Positions 32,090 to 40,473 of a stretch of 47,423 bases of DNA are shown one piece after another (the stretch's first letter is position 1; the number at the start of each line of letters is the position of its first letter). The stretch covers positions 1 through 47,423 of the forward strand of contig CAUAAZ010000014.1 in the NCBI GenBank assembly GCA_958427145.1. Direction: 5' to 3'. Below the pieces are notes generated by a model, which was not told the origin of the DNA, made no database searches, and worked only from the letters and a program-made list of their open reading frames with translations. A program made the translations under genes and the position numbers. Origin of the DNA: an uncultured Collinsella sp. Its GTDB lineage: Bacteria; Actinomycetota; Coriobacteriia; Coriobacteriales; Coriobacteriaceae.

Positions 32090-33540
32090 TGACCCGGTTG
32101 GACGAGAGCAAAATGGCGGGCGTGGCGTGCGGCTCGGATACGCCGGCGATTGAAGTGCGGGGTCTGCGCTTTGCCTACCCCGGGGCCGAGGCGCCAGTGT
32201 TCGAGGAGCTCGATTGGTGTGTTCCCCAAGGGGCGTTTGCGTTGCTCGTTGGCGGTACCGGGTCAGGCAAGTCGACGCTGCTCTCGCTGCTCAAGCCCGA
32301 GATTTCGCCGACGGGCGAATGCTCCGGCGAGCTGCGCGTGCTGGGCGAGAGCGTGGCCGACATGGACGTTCGGGTGTCCGCGGAGCGCGTGGGCTATGTG
32401 TTTCAGGACCCCGAGAACCAGATCGTGTGCGAAACCGTGTGGCACGAGATGGCGTTTGGCCTGGAAAACTTAGGCATGTCTCGTGACGAGATGCGCCGTC
32501 GCGTGGCCGAGACCAGCTATTTCTTTGGGTTGGAGGATTGGCTCCACCGCGATACCGATACGCTTTCGGGCGGACGCAAGCAGCTGCTGTCGCTGGCGGC
32601 TGTGCTGGCGTTGCGCCCGCGCGTGTTGCTGCTCGACGAACCCACGTCCCAGCTGGATCCCGTTGCCGAGAAAAATTTTCTGCACGCGCTGTTTCGCGTG
32701 AATCGCGAGTTGGGCTGCACGGTTGTTGTGGCAACGCACCAGCCGCGCCCGATGCTCGAATACGCGACGTGCGCGTATCGGATTGAGGACAGCCGCGTGC
32801 GCGAAGTGGCGGACCTGACGAGTTTGGGCGGTCGCGAGGGACTTTTGACTTTGGACTCTTGCCAGCCCGCGCAGGGGGCAGCGACGGGTGCGGCGGCTAT
32901 CCGCGAGGGCTGGTTTCGCTACGACCGTGCGGCCGGATGGGTGCTGCGCGGGCTCGATGTGGCGTTTTCGGCCGGCGCGGTGCATGCGATCGTGGGCGGT
33001 AACGGCTGCGGAAAGTCGACGATGCTCTCGGTGCTGGCCAAGACGGCTAAGCTGCAGCGCGGACGCATGGTGCGCGGGGCGGCTTCGGCGGCATTGCTGC
33101 CGCAAAACCCCAAGGCATTGCTGGTCGCCGAAACGGTGCGCGACGAGCTGATGGAATGGGCTTCGACCTGCGGATACGACGAGTCCGCAGCGCGTGAGTT
33201 CGCTGTCCGATTGGGGCTCGATAGCCTCGAGGCGCGTCATCCGTACGATCTTTCGGGTGGACAGCGCCAACTGCTCGCGCTGGCAAAGCTGCTGCTGATC
33301 GGCCCCGAACTGCTATTGCTCGATGAACCAACCAAGGGGCTGGACCTGGCCAGCCGCCGCATCATCGCCCACGCCCTGTGCGACCACGCGCAGACAGGCG
33401 GCACCGTCATCATGGCTACGCATGACTTGGACTTTGCCGAGCAGGTTGCCGACGACGTCGCCATGATGTTCGACGGCGAGATTGCCTGCATGGAGCCGCC
33501 GGCAGACTTCTTTGCCGACAACGTGCTCTATAGGGCGTAG
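32089..33540 (+). CDS. ECF transporter ATPase, two fused ATP-binding domains (EcfA1-EcfA2 type)
   Basis: 483 residues with two complete ABC ATPase domains in one chain; most ECF systems use two separate genes. Domain 1: Walker A GGTGSGKST, Q-loop VFQDPENQIV (ECF-typical), signature LSGGRKQ, Walker B VLLLDEPTSQLD, His in VATHQ. Domain 2: Walker A GGNGCGKST, signature LSGGQRQ, Walker B LLLLDEPTKGLD, His in MATHD. ATG 32089 overlaps the ecfT stop; AGAAGAGG lies upstream. Together with ecfT it forms the energising module; a separate S component is encoded at 39247. Confidence 0.93.
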   Translation: MTRLDESKMAGVACGSDTPAIEVRGLRFAYPGAEAPVFEELDWCVPQGAFALLVGGTGSGKSTLLSLLKPEISPTGECSGELRVLGESVADMDVRVSAERVGYVFQDPENQIVCETVWHEMAFGLENLGMSRDEMRRRVAETSYFFGLEDWLHRDTDTLSGGRKQLLSLAAVLALRPRVLLLDEPTSQLDPVAEKNFLHALFRVNRELGCTVVVATHQPRPMLEYATCAYRIEDSRVREVADLTSLGGREGLLTLDSCQPAQGAATGAAAIREGWFRYDRAAGWVLRGLDVAFSAGAVHAIVGGNGCGKSTMLSVLAKTAKLQRGRMVRGAASAALLPQNPKALLVAETVRDELMEWASTCGYDESAAREFAVRLGLDSLEARHPYDLSGGQRQLLALAKLLLIGPELLLLDEPTKGLDLASRRIIAHALCDHAQTGGTVIMATHDLDFAEQVADDVAMMFDGEIACMEPPADFFADNVLYRA

Positions 33541-33566
33541 ATGCATCGACGTCGCCGCGCTTGGGC

Positions 33567-34349
33567 TTACTGTTTGAGTGCCGTGTACTGCTGAAGGAGC
33601 GCCATGAGCCCAACGCGGCTGTTGACCTGCGTCTTTCGAAAGATATTCTCCAGGTGCTTTTTAACGGTGCCGGTGCTGATACAGAGCTCTTCGGCAATGG
33701 CCGCGTTGTCCATGCCCGATAGCACACAGCGGCATACGTCGATTTCGCGTGCCGAGACATCGTGGTCGTGGGCGAACACTACCTCGGATGAGCTGCGGTC
33801 AGCCCGGACGCGCCATTTGGATAGGCGATTGGTAAGGTGGGGCTCGATCAGCTCCAGAATCTGGACTTCGCGGTCGGTGAAGTCGCCCTCCTCTTTTTTG
33901 CGATTGAGATTGAGCGATCCCAAAAAGCCCTCATCGTTAAAGAAACTCACGTTGACGACATGACGGCCGCCAAGGTAGTCCTTCATATAGCTACTCTCGA
34001 TATCGCCGGGGCTGAGCTGGTCGGATTCGCGCAGCACCGTCGAGCGCGTGAGGTTGCAATGCGCGACGATCGTATCCTGTTGCCAATACTCTTCGGTGTA
34101 ACGCTCGAGCATCCCGGCGGGGACGTCGATGCCGAGCGGGTCGAGAAAGACGCGCGTCTTCCATTCCTGCGGGGTGGAAACGAGGTCTTTGGAAAGATCG
34201 CTCAGGAAAAACGCCGCCGACTCGTAGGGGATAAGAAAACGCAACTTCTTGAGGACGGTCGACCGGAATTCCCGGTCGTTGTCGATGGAATTAATCGAAA
34301 GCACAAGATCGTTTAAGCAGAGCCACTCGGAATCGGACAGAAAGCTCAA
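33567..34349 (-). CDS. LuxR-family transcriptional regulator (soluble, sensor-like N-terminus)
   Basis: 260 residues. The N-terminal ~190 resemble a GAF-like small-molecule domain (FLIPYESAAFFL, FNDEGFLGSLNLNRKKEEGDFT, a pattern also seen in other LuxR regulators). The C-terminus is a LuxR/GerE HTH (SAREIDVCRCVLSGMDNAAI, then AEELCISTGTVKKHLENIFRK). The start is TTG 34349 with GGAGG five bases upstream; there is no ATG nearby. It is divergent from the MFS-amidohydrolase-MFS operon, which it probably controls. Ligand unknown. Confidence 0.88.
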   Translation of the reverse strand: MSFLSDSEWLCLNDLVLSINSIDNDREFRSTVLKKLRFLIPYESAAFFLSDLSKDLVSTPQEWKTRVFLDPLGIDVPAGMLERYTEEYWQQDTIVAHCNLTRSTVLRESDQLSPGDIESSYMKDYLGGRHVVNVSFFNDEGFLGSLNLNRKKEEGDFTDREVQILELIEPHLTNRLSKWRVRADRSSSEVVFAHDHDVSAREIDVCRCVLSGMDNAAIAEELCISTGTVKKHLENIFRKTQVNSRVGLMALLQQYTALKQ

Positions 34350-34445
34350 GATGACCTCCGATGAGATTGCGTAGGGTTTAAGCTGGCGTTTTAGCTATTT
34401 AGCGTAGTGATACTACTCCTTTTTTCGCATGATGATAAGCCGGAT

Positions 34446-34510
34446 GCCGAATGGTTTCGGCGAGGGGTCAATCGCAAAATGAGGGCACCGAAGAGCCAGG
34501 GCCCGGCTCT
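34446..34510. promoter_or_regulatory. Two inverted repeats in the LuxR/MFS divergent region
   Basis: GCCGAA/TTCGGC (34446-34461) and AGAGCC/GGCTCT (34492-34510) lie 40-104 bp upstream of the MFS start. They could be regulator sites or hairpins in the leader. No clear -35/-10 pair is seen. Confidence 0.35.
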
Positions 34511-34549
34511 CCAAACTGTCTGAATGCTCGACTAACCAAAGGAGTCATC

Positions 34550-35761
34550 ATGGAAGAGAAACTTCCTTCATGGCGCTGGGCAATCGTTTCGGTCGTTTGC
34601 TTGCTGTGCTTTATGGCTAACTACATGCAGTATCAGGTCTCGGCGCTTGCCGTCGAGGTCATGCCGATGCTCAACATCGATACCGTTGGCTTCTCGATGC
34701 TGTTCCTCGTCCCCATGCTTACCGCCGTTTTCTTCTCGATTCCGCTGGGCGCCCTCGGTGACCGCATCGGTTCCAAGAAGGTCGTTACGGTCTGCACCGC
34801 AATTTCGGTTGCCGGCGGCTTCCTCCGCTGCTTTACGCTCGACTCGTTCACGATGCAGATGGCGTCGATGTTCCTGATCGGCATGGGCATCTCGGCGCTC
34901 AACGCCAACCTCATCAAGGTGCTCGGCACGTGGTTCCGCGAGCAGACCGGCTTTGCCATGGGCTTGTTCTACGCCGCTTCGTGCGTCGCCATCGTCGTCG
35001 CCCAGATCTGCGCCGGCATGTTCGGCAGCGTTTTCAACTCCTACATGGTTGCCGCTGTCGCCATGACCATCTCCTGGGTTCTTTGGATCGTACTCGACCG
35101 TGACGTGCCCGAGGGTCAGCCGCTTCCCGAGCCCGAGCCCGTGCTCGACTACCTCAAGGTCGCCATCAAGAGCCCCGGCGTGTGGCTGATCTCCATCGGC
35201 GTTGGCTTTGGCCTCGCCTCCACCACTGCCTATGCCGGCTTCCTGCCCCAGGCGCTTCAGCTTGGCAAGGGCATCGATGCCGCTACCGCCGGCTTCATGG
35301 CCGCCATCGTCACCGTCGGCAGCTTCTTCGGCTGCATCGTGGGTCCTGCTTTTTGCGACAAGCTTGGCAAGTTCAAGGGTTTCCTCATCGTCACCACGCT
35401 CATCGGCGCTGTCTCGATGTTCGTGACGTGGTACACCCCCGTCGGCTTCCTGCTGTGGGCGATCCTGGTCATCAACGGCTTCTTCACTGCAATCAACGGC
35501 CCGATCATGCAGTCCATGCCGGTTCTGCTTCCCGAGATCGGTGACACGTACGCCGGTTCCGCTGGCGGCATCGTCGGCACCATCTCCCTGCTCATGAGCT
35601 ACTTCCTGCCCATCGGCATCTCTGCTGTCGCCGGCGCCGACTACACCATGAACATGGGCCTCGAGAGCCTCTGCTTCCTGCTTTCCGTGGTGCCGGTCTT
35701 CTTCCTGCCCGAGCTCGGCCGCAAGGCTATGCAGGCTGCCGCTGCTAAGGACGGCGAGTAA
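34550..35761 (+). CDS. MFS transporter (first paralogue)
   Basis: A 403-residue, about twelve-helix major facilitator. The N-terminus reads FMANYMQYQVSALAVEVMP, the helix 2-3 loop GALGDRIGSKKV matches the MFS signature, and a second-half copy appears near CDKLGKFKG. AAAGGAG precedes ATG 34550; the upstream extension to 34451 is in the leader. It is followed after 2 bp by an amidohydrolase, so it probably imports the compound that enzyme cleaves, or exports its product. Its paralogue at 37425 shares the YQVS motif. Confidence 0.92.
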   Translation: MEEKLPSWRWAIVSVVCLLCFMANYMQYQVSALAVEVMPMLNIDTVGFSMLFLVPMLTAVFFSIPLGALGDRIGSKKVVTVCTAISVAGGFLRCFTLDSFTMQMASMFLIGMGISALNANLIKVLGTWFREQTGFAMGLFYAASCVAIVVAQICAGMFGSVFNSYMVAAVAMTISWVLWIVLDRDVPEGQPLPEPEPVLDYLKVAIKSPGVWLISIGVGFGLASTTAYAGFLPQALQLGKGIDAATAGFMAAIVTVGSFFGCIVGPAFCDKLGKFKGFLIVTTLIGAVSMFVTWYTPVGFLLWAILVINGFFTAINGPIMQSMPVLLPEIGDTYAGSAGGIVGTISLLMSYFLPIGISAVAGADYTMNMGLESLCFLLSVVPVFFLPELGRKAMQAAAAKDGE

Positions 35762-35763
35762 TC

Positions 35764-37410
35764 ATGGAGACGGTGGTTCCTGCCGACATCGTCATTAAGA
35801 CCACGGCGCTGTTTACGGCGGAGGAGCTTGAGCCTCATGCGGGATGCGTCGCGGTTCGCGGCAACGAGATCGTCGCCGTGGGCGCACCCGACAAGGTGCA
35901 GCCGTTTGTCGGCCCCGATACCGAGGTGATTGATGCGGGCAACAAGCTGGTCATGCCCGGATTCAACGATTCGCACATGCACTTTGCGCTCGGTTCCATC
36001 CAAAAGGACGAGGACTTCTGCTGCGATTTGATGTTCCTGCCGAGCGAGCGGGCCTGCGTCGATGCCGTGGCGAAGTTTGCCGCTGAGCACCCCGACAACC
36101 CGTGGATCTACGGCCAGGGCTGGTATTCGCCCGCATGGGAGGACCCGACCGACCCCGACCGTCGTAGCCTCGATGCACTCGACATCGATCGCCCGATTGT
36201 GCTTTCGGACTTTTCGATGCACGTGGTTTGGTGCAATACCGCCGCGCTCAAAGCGGTCGGCATCGACCGTAACACCCCGACGCCCGAGGGCGGCCTCATC
36301 CGCCACTTTGACAACGGCGAGCCCAACGGCTTTCTGTCCGAGCCCCAGGCGACGAACATTCTGCTTGATGTGGTGCTCAACAAGCCGGACCTCGATGCTT
36401 CGCTGCTCAAGTCGATGCGCAAGTTTAACAGGCTCGGCATCACTTCGATCGGCGATATGTACCCCTTGGGCGTGACCACGCCTGGCGTGTACGACATTTA
36501 CGACCGACTGGCAAACGAGGGCCTCAGCACACTACGCATTAGCTATTACCCCGCGCTCGATGCTCCCATGGCGGAGTCGCAGACTCTGAGGGCGCGCCAT
36601 CATGGCGAGCGCGTGCGCATGGCGGGCCTTAAGTACATCCTGGACGGCTGCCCCGAGGCCTACACGGCATACATGCACGAGCCGTATCTCAACGCCCCCA
36701 TGGGCAAGGACTTCCGCGGCGAGCCGGCGTGCAACCAGGAGGTGCTCGACCGCATGGTGCTCGAGGCCGACAAAAACGGCTTTGATGTCCGCATCCATGC
36801 CATTGGCGATGCTTCGGCCACGATGATCATCGATGCTGTCGAGCGCGCCGAGGAGGTGTGCGGCAACAAGGGAACGCGTTTTGCCATCGAGCACACCGAT
36901 AACCTGCAGTTTGAGGACATCGCTCGCATGAAGCGCCTGGGTATCAACGCGGCGATTCAGCCGCAGCATCCCATTGGAGGCCTTGGCCAGGGCGTGTACG
37001 AGGGCTCGCTCGGCGAGGAGCGCATGAGCCACATGTGGCGCTACCGGGAGGAGGCCGACGGCGGAATCCATTTGGGCCTTGGTACCGACTGGCCTGCGGT
37101 CATGTCGATCGATCCCATCGACACCGTATATGCCGCGGTGACGCGCAGCGAGTTCGATGGGCATCCAGCGGAGGGCTATTTCCGCGAGAATGCCCTGACG
37201 CTTGGCGAGACGCTTCAGGCACATACGCTCGGCTCTGCCTACGTCGAGGGATTCGAGCGCCGTCTGGGCAGTCTTGCCGCCGGCAAGCTGGCCGACATCG
37301 TTATCCTGTCGGATAACCCGTTTGAGATGGACCCGATGGCGATTCGCGAGCTGGAGATCGAAACGACCATATTCGATGGGCGTATTGTCTATCGCAAGGA
37401 CGAGGCGTAG
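35764..37410 (+). CDS. Amidohydrolase family 3 (YtcJ-like) metal-dependent hydrolase
   Basis: 548 residues of the amidohydrolase superfamily, subfamily 3, which includes N-substituted formamide deformylases and other zinc enzymes; the substrate cannot be told from sequence. The metal motif is GFNDSHMHF (His71, His73). Further conserved parts are IHAIGDASA, FAIEHTDNLQ and LGTDWPAV (Asp ligand), with a C-terminal composite beta domain (GSLAAGKLADIVILSDNP). It lies between two MFS transporters, which suggests uptake and hydrolysis of an amide or ester-like compound. Confidence 0.92.
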   Translation: METVVPADIVIKTTALFTAEELEPHAGCVAVRGNEIVAVGAPDKVQPFVGPDTEVIDAGNKLVMPGFNDSHMHFALGSIQKDEDFCCDLMFLPSERACVDAVAKFAAEHPDNPWIYGQGWYSPAWEDPTDPDRRSLDALDIDRPIVLSDFSMHVVWCNTAALKAVGIDRNTPTPEGGLIRHFDNGEPNGFLSEPQATNILLDVVLNKPDLDASLLKSMRKFNRLGITSIGDMYPLGVTTPGVYDIYDRLANEGLSTLRISYYPALDAPMAESQTLRARHHGERVRMAGLKYILDGCPEAYTAYMHEPYLNAPMGKDFRGEPACNQEVLDRMVLEADKNGFDVRIHAIGDASATMIIDAVERAEEVCGNKGTRFAIEHTDNLQFEDIARMKRLGINAAIQPQHPIGGLGQGVYEGSLGEERMSHMWRYREEADGGIHLGLGTDWPAVMSIDPIDTVYAAVTRSEFDGHPAEGYFRENALTLGETLQAHTLGSAYVEGFERRLGSLAAGKLADIVILSDNPFEMDPMAIRELEIETTIFDGRIVYRKDEA

Positions 37411-37424
37411 TTAGGGTGATTGAC

Positions 37425-38606
37425 GTGAGCAAAGGGACGGTCGAGAAGTACGCGTTGCTGTTTGTGGTGTGCGGCATCGTGTTTGCCGCCAACTATGCGC
37501 AGTACCAGGTGTCGGGGTTGGCGCACATGGTTGTGTCGAGCCTGCGGTTGTCGTCTGCCGAGTTTTCGGCCGTCCTGTTTGCCCCGTTTATTCCTGCCGT
37601 GGTGTTTGGTATGCCGGCAGGTGTTTGTGCCGATCGCCGCGGCGTGAAGGCGCTCGTGCTTTTCGCATCGGCGGTCTCTGCGGCCGCGGCGGTTGCGCGC
37701 GTCGCGTGTTCCTCGTTTACGGCGCTGTTCGCGGCGAGCGTGCTGTTGGGTGCGGCGCCCTGCGTCATCAACGCCATTGCGTTGAAGGTGTTGGGACCTG
37801 CTTTTGGCGATGACACTGATCGCGCCATGGGGTGGTTTTATGCGGCGGGCTCCGCCGGCATCGCCTGCTCGCTTGCGACGTCTCCTCTCTTTGCGGCGGC
37901 TGGGCAGGCATACGTGCTCGCCGCTGTCTTGTTTGCGGTATTTGGGCTGCTGTGGCTGCTTGTCGCGCCGTCGGCGGACGCCGTGCGTGCAGCAAGCGAT
38001 GACGCCTCCGGTGACTCCGCGCCGACGGCGGGCGCTTTTGGAACGGTGGCCAAGATGCCGATGATTTGGCTTGTGGCGGTGCTGCTTGGAGTCGCCCTCG
38101 CGTCGGCTACGGCGTACTCCGGCTATTTGGTGTCGGCGCTTGAGGTTTCGATCGAGCCGCAAACCGCTGGAGTCCTGGCTTCGTTTGTAACCCTCGGATC
38201 GATTGTCGGAAGCGTGGTCGGCCCCTATATGCGCGCACAGTTTAAGGACTACCGTGCATTCATGGCTTTGTCGGCGGTTGTCGGGGGCGTGCTCATGTGG
38301 GCTGGGGAAGCTTTTATTTCCCAGTCATCGGTGGGGCTGATGTTTGCGATCGGCATCGCGAGTGCCGTTGCCGGGCCTGTCGTCCAGTCGCTGCCGTACA
38401 TGCTTCCCGGTGTGCGCGATGGCCTTGCGGGAAGCGCTGGCGGTGTGGTGAGTACCGTCTCGCTGGGATTGACGTTTTTGATTCCCGTGGTGCTTTCTTA
38501 CTGGATTGGCGAGAGCTACGAAACACTTCTTTTGGGATGCTCCGTCCTGTTTGGCGCCACGGCGCTGGTGTCACCGCTTCTGCCCTCGCCCGATTCGCTT
38601 ACGTAG
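37425..38606 (+). CDS. MFS transporter (second paralogue)
   Basis: 393 residues from GTG 37425, which has AGGGTG six bases upstream; GTG 37416 is the alternative (three residues longer). About twelve helices. Near the N-terminus AANYAQYQVSGLA mirrors the first paralogue (ANYMQYQVSALA), and DRRGVK is the loop 2-3 motif. A hydrophilic stretch in the middle (about 187-206) is the central loop. A similar PYMLPGVRDGLAGSAGGVV block near the end corresponds to PVLLPEIGDTYAGSAGGIV in the first paralogue. Confidence 0.9.
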   Translation: MSKGTVEKYALLFVVCGIVFAANYAQYQVSGLAHMVVSSLRLSSAEFSAVLFAPFIPAVVFGMPAGVCADRRGVKALVLFASAVSAAAAVARVACSSFTALFAASVLLGAAPCVINAIALKVLGPAFGDDTDRAMGWFYAAGSAGIACSLATSPLFAAAGQAYVLAAVLFAVFGLLWLLVAPSADAVRAASDDASGDSAPTAGAFGTVAKMPMIWLVAVLLGVALASATAYSGYLVSALEVSIEPQTAGVLASFVTLGSIVGSVVGPYMRAQFKDYRAFMALSAVVGGVLMWAGEAFISQSSVGLMFAIGIASAVAGPVVQSLPYMLPGVRDGLAGSAGGVVSTVSLGLTFLIPVVLSYWIGESYETLLLGCSVLFGATALVSPLLPSPDSLT

Positions 38607-38660
38607 TGCCATGCCCCGTTTGTTCGATGCCGGTTGGCAAAATACTAGGAGTTGATTTAC

Positions 38661-39122
38661 TTGACGTTGAAAAAGAGCACCGTCGTGACGATCCTCAATG
38701 GTATCGTCAACCCTCTACTCATGTGTTCGTTTTTGCCGATTATCGAGGGAAAGGCTGCACTCGATTTTCAAGGCGTTACCGGCTTTTGGGGACAGCTTGC
38801 CTTAGCCATTGCCATTGCACAAATTGTGAGCTTTATGCCGCCCTTTGGTAAAACCGTCGGCATGTGCGTCGAGTTTTTTGGCTTTGAGCCAGGTACTCCC
38901 GGCGCGCGCATCTGCGGAACCGTTGTGGGCGCTACACTGCTCTTTTGCCTTATCGGACTGTTTGAGATTGCTTTTCAGACGGGCTTTGGCGTGGTCAATG
39001 GCATGCCTTATTTTTCGCGCTGGGCACGTCTTGTGACGGGCGGCTGGGCGTTTGTTGTTGTGGGCGGCTTGTTGTTTGACCCCTTTGCCGCGTCGATTGC
39101 CGCTAAGGTGGCGGGCGAATAG
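38661..39122 (+). CDS. Small four-helix membrane protein, unrecognised
   Basis: 153 residues with about four hydrophobic segments (ILNGIVNPLLMCSFLPII, LALAIAIAQIVSFMPPF, CGTVVGATLLFCLIGLFEI, GWAFVVVGGLLFDPF). No known motif. TTG 38661 is preferred because AGGAG lies nine bases upstream; TTG 38652 is too close to it. It follows the second MFS gene by 54 bp and ends in a terminator, so it probably belongs to the same operon. Confidence 0.7.
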   Translation: MTLKKSTVVTILNGIVNPLLMCSFLPIIEGKAALDFQGVTGFWGQLALAIAIAQIVSFMPPFGKTVGMCVEFFGFEPGTPGARICGTVVGATLLFCLIGLFEIAFQTGFGVVNGMPYFSRWARLVTGGWAFVVVGGLLFDPFAASIAAKVAGE

Positions 39123-39171
39123 AGCTTGGTGCCGCTTGTGCAGCGGGCGTAACAGACGAATGGCTGTCGGG

Positions 39172-39203
39172 GCCGACCGGGGGACTGGTCGGCTTCTATT
39201 TTG
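39172..39203 (+). terminator. Terminator after the MFS-amidohydrolase operon
   Basis: GCCGACC (39172-39178) pairs with GGTCGGC (39187-39193), then TTCTATTTT. Confidence 0.8.
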
Positions 39204-39246
39204 CGCGTGCTACCATGTACGGGCATTTGTCTGATGGAGGCTGCCG

Positions 39247-39945
39247 TTGTCGCGTGCATTGCAACATATGGAGATCCCGCTGCTGCTGGCGGTGCCGGCG
39301 GTGATGGCTGCGGCGTTGCTGGCGGGCGTTGAGCAGGCGGCGCTTGCCATGCTGGTTGTGGTGGCGCTCGTGCTTGCGCTGTTCTTTGCGGGCTACGAGG
39401 CGTCGCGCCCGGGCCTGCGCCAGATCATGCCCACGCTGGTGCTGGCGGCGTTGGCCGCGGCGGGGCGCATCCTGTTCGGGCCCATTCCCGACTTTAAGCC
39501 CGTGAGTGCCATCGCCATTATCGCGGGGGCGACGCTTGGCCGACGCAACGGCTTTATGGTTGGCGCGTTGGCGGCGTTGACCAGCAATTTCTTTTTTGGT
39601 CAGGGCATGTGGACGCCATGGCAGATGTATGCCTGGGGTCTGGTGGGCTATATCGGTGGCGCACTGGCGCATGCGGGTGCGTTTGACCGCGCCGATGGCA
39701 CCGTGCGCATGCCGGCGCTGCTGGCGTATGGCTTTGCTTCGTGCCTGCTCTATGGCGTCGTGATCAACGCGTATGACATTATCGGCTTTGTGCAGCCGCT
39801 CGCGTGGGCGGGCGCCGTGGCGCGCCTTGCTACGGCAGTGCCGTTCGATATCACACACGGCCTTGCGACCTGCGTGTTTTTGGCTGCCCTGTACAAGCCG
39901 TGGTGCCGCCGCATCAACCGTGTTGTCGTGAAATACGGGCTGTAG
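39247..39945 (+). CDS. ECF transporter S component (substrate-specific membrane subunit)
   Basis: About 232 residues with five or six hydrophobic helices. The blocks LAALAAAGRILFGPIPDFKPVS, IAGATLGRRNGFMVGALAAL, NFFFGQGMWTPWQMYAWGLVG and a late FDITHGLATCVF are typical of ECF S proteins (FolT/CbrT-like group); the ligand cannot be named. TTG 39247 with GGAGG six bases upstream is preferred; ATG 39268 has no site. It lies 5.7 kb from the ecfT-EcfA genes, as in group II ECF systems that share one energising module. Confidence 0.8.
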   Translation: MSRALQHMEIPLLLAVPAVMAAALLAGVEQAALAMLVVVALVLALFFAGYEASRPGLRQIMPTLVLAALAAAGRILFGPIPDFKPVSAIAIIAGATLGRRNGFMVGALAALTSNFFFGQGMWTPWQMYAWGLVGYIGGALAHAGAFDRADGTVRMPALLAYGFASCLLYGVVINAYDIIGFVQPLAWAGAVARLATAVPFDITHGLATCVFLAALYKPWCRRINRVVVKYGL

Positions 39946-39989
39946 GGCAGGCTGCGCCGGGACAAGAACCAATACTGCTACGGTGCCAT

Positions 39990-40147
39990 TTCAAAACCAT
40001 GCCGGTTTACGGGGCCAGATTGGCATAGACCGACCATACCGTCATTTTTCGAAAATAGGCGAGTCGTCTACCTGCGGTTTTATTATTCCCAAGTTGCGTG
40101 TGGTTGGAGGTTCACGATTTAGCCCCGTAAACCGGCATGGTTTTGAA
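39990..40147. repeat. Inverted-repeat unit 1
   Basis: Perfect 26-bp arms at 39990-40015 and 40122-40147 (ends TTCAAAACC...GGGGC) enclose 106 bp with half of the hairpin core (CTACCTGCGGTTTT near 40068). The tail motif follows at about 40184-40235. Confidence 0.85.
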
Positions 40148-40240
40148 CGGGCCGGCCTATATGGCTGTCGTCACTGACCTCAGAGGGCCAAAATGATCCG
40201 TTCCCCCCCCCGTCCCTAAGGGGTCGTTGGGGGTGCTCGC

Positions 40241-40396
40241 CACGAAACCGGGCCATCTACTACGTTTAACCCGATACCCCCAACCACACCCGCATTTCAT
40301 GAAAAACCGCAGGCTTTCTACCTGCGGTTTTCTTTTTGCATAGTTCGTTGTGGTTGAGGGCGGTGGCCTAAACGTAGTAGATGGATGCGTTTCGTG
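40241..40396. repeat. Inverted-repeat unit 2
   Basis: Imperfect 48-nt arms at 40241-40288 and 40349-40396; the best part is an exact 14-bp block (CCATCTACTACGTT with complement). Arms are unrelated to those of unit 1, but the inner core and the tail (40420-40475) match. The tail runs into the xth stop codon. Confidence 0.8.
40303..40337. terminator. Bidirectional terminator inside unit 2
   Basis: AAAACCGCAGG (40303-40313) and CCTGCGGTTTT (40321-40331) with a 7-nt loop, followed by TCTTTTT on the plus strand and TTTTTC on the minus strand. It would serve both convergent genes (S component and xth). Confidence 0.8.
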
Positions 40397-40473
40397 GCGG
40401 GCGGATCATGCGGATGCCCCCACGAGGCCCAAAATCATCCGTTTTCCTCCGTCCCCGAGGGATCAGCTGGGGG

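Larger units (their letters stand above)
39946..40473. other. 528-bp intergenic region with two nested inverted-repeat units
   Basis: No gene. Between the convergent S-component and xth genes lie two related ~230-bp units (about 39990-40235 and 40241-40475), described in the next entries. They share an internal CTACCTGCGGTTTT segment, a TGTGGTTG segment and a tail that reads AAAATSATCCGTT followed by C-rich and G-rich runs. Confidence 0.75.
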
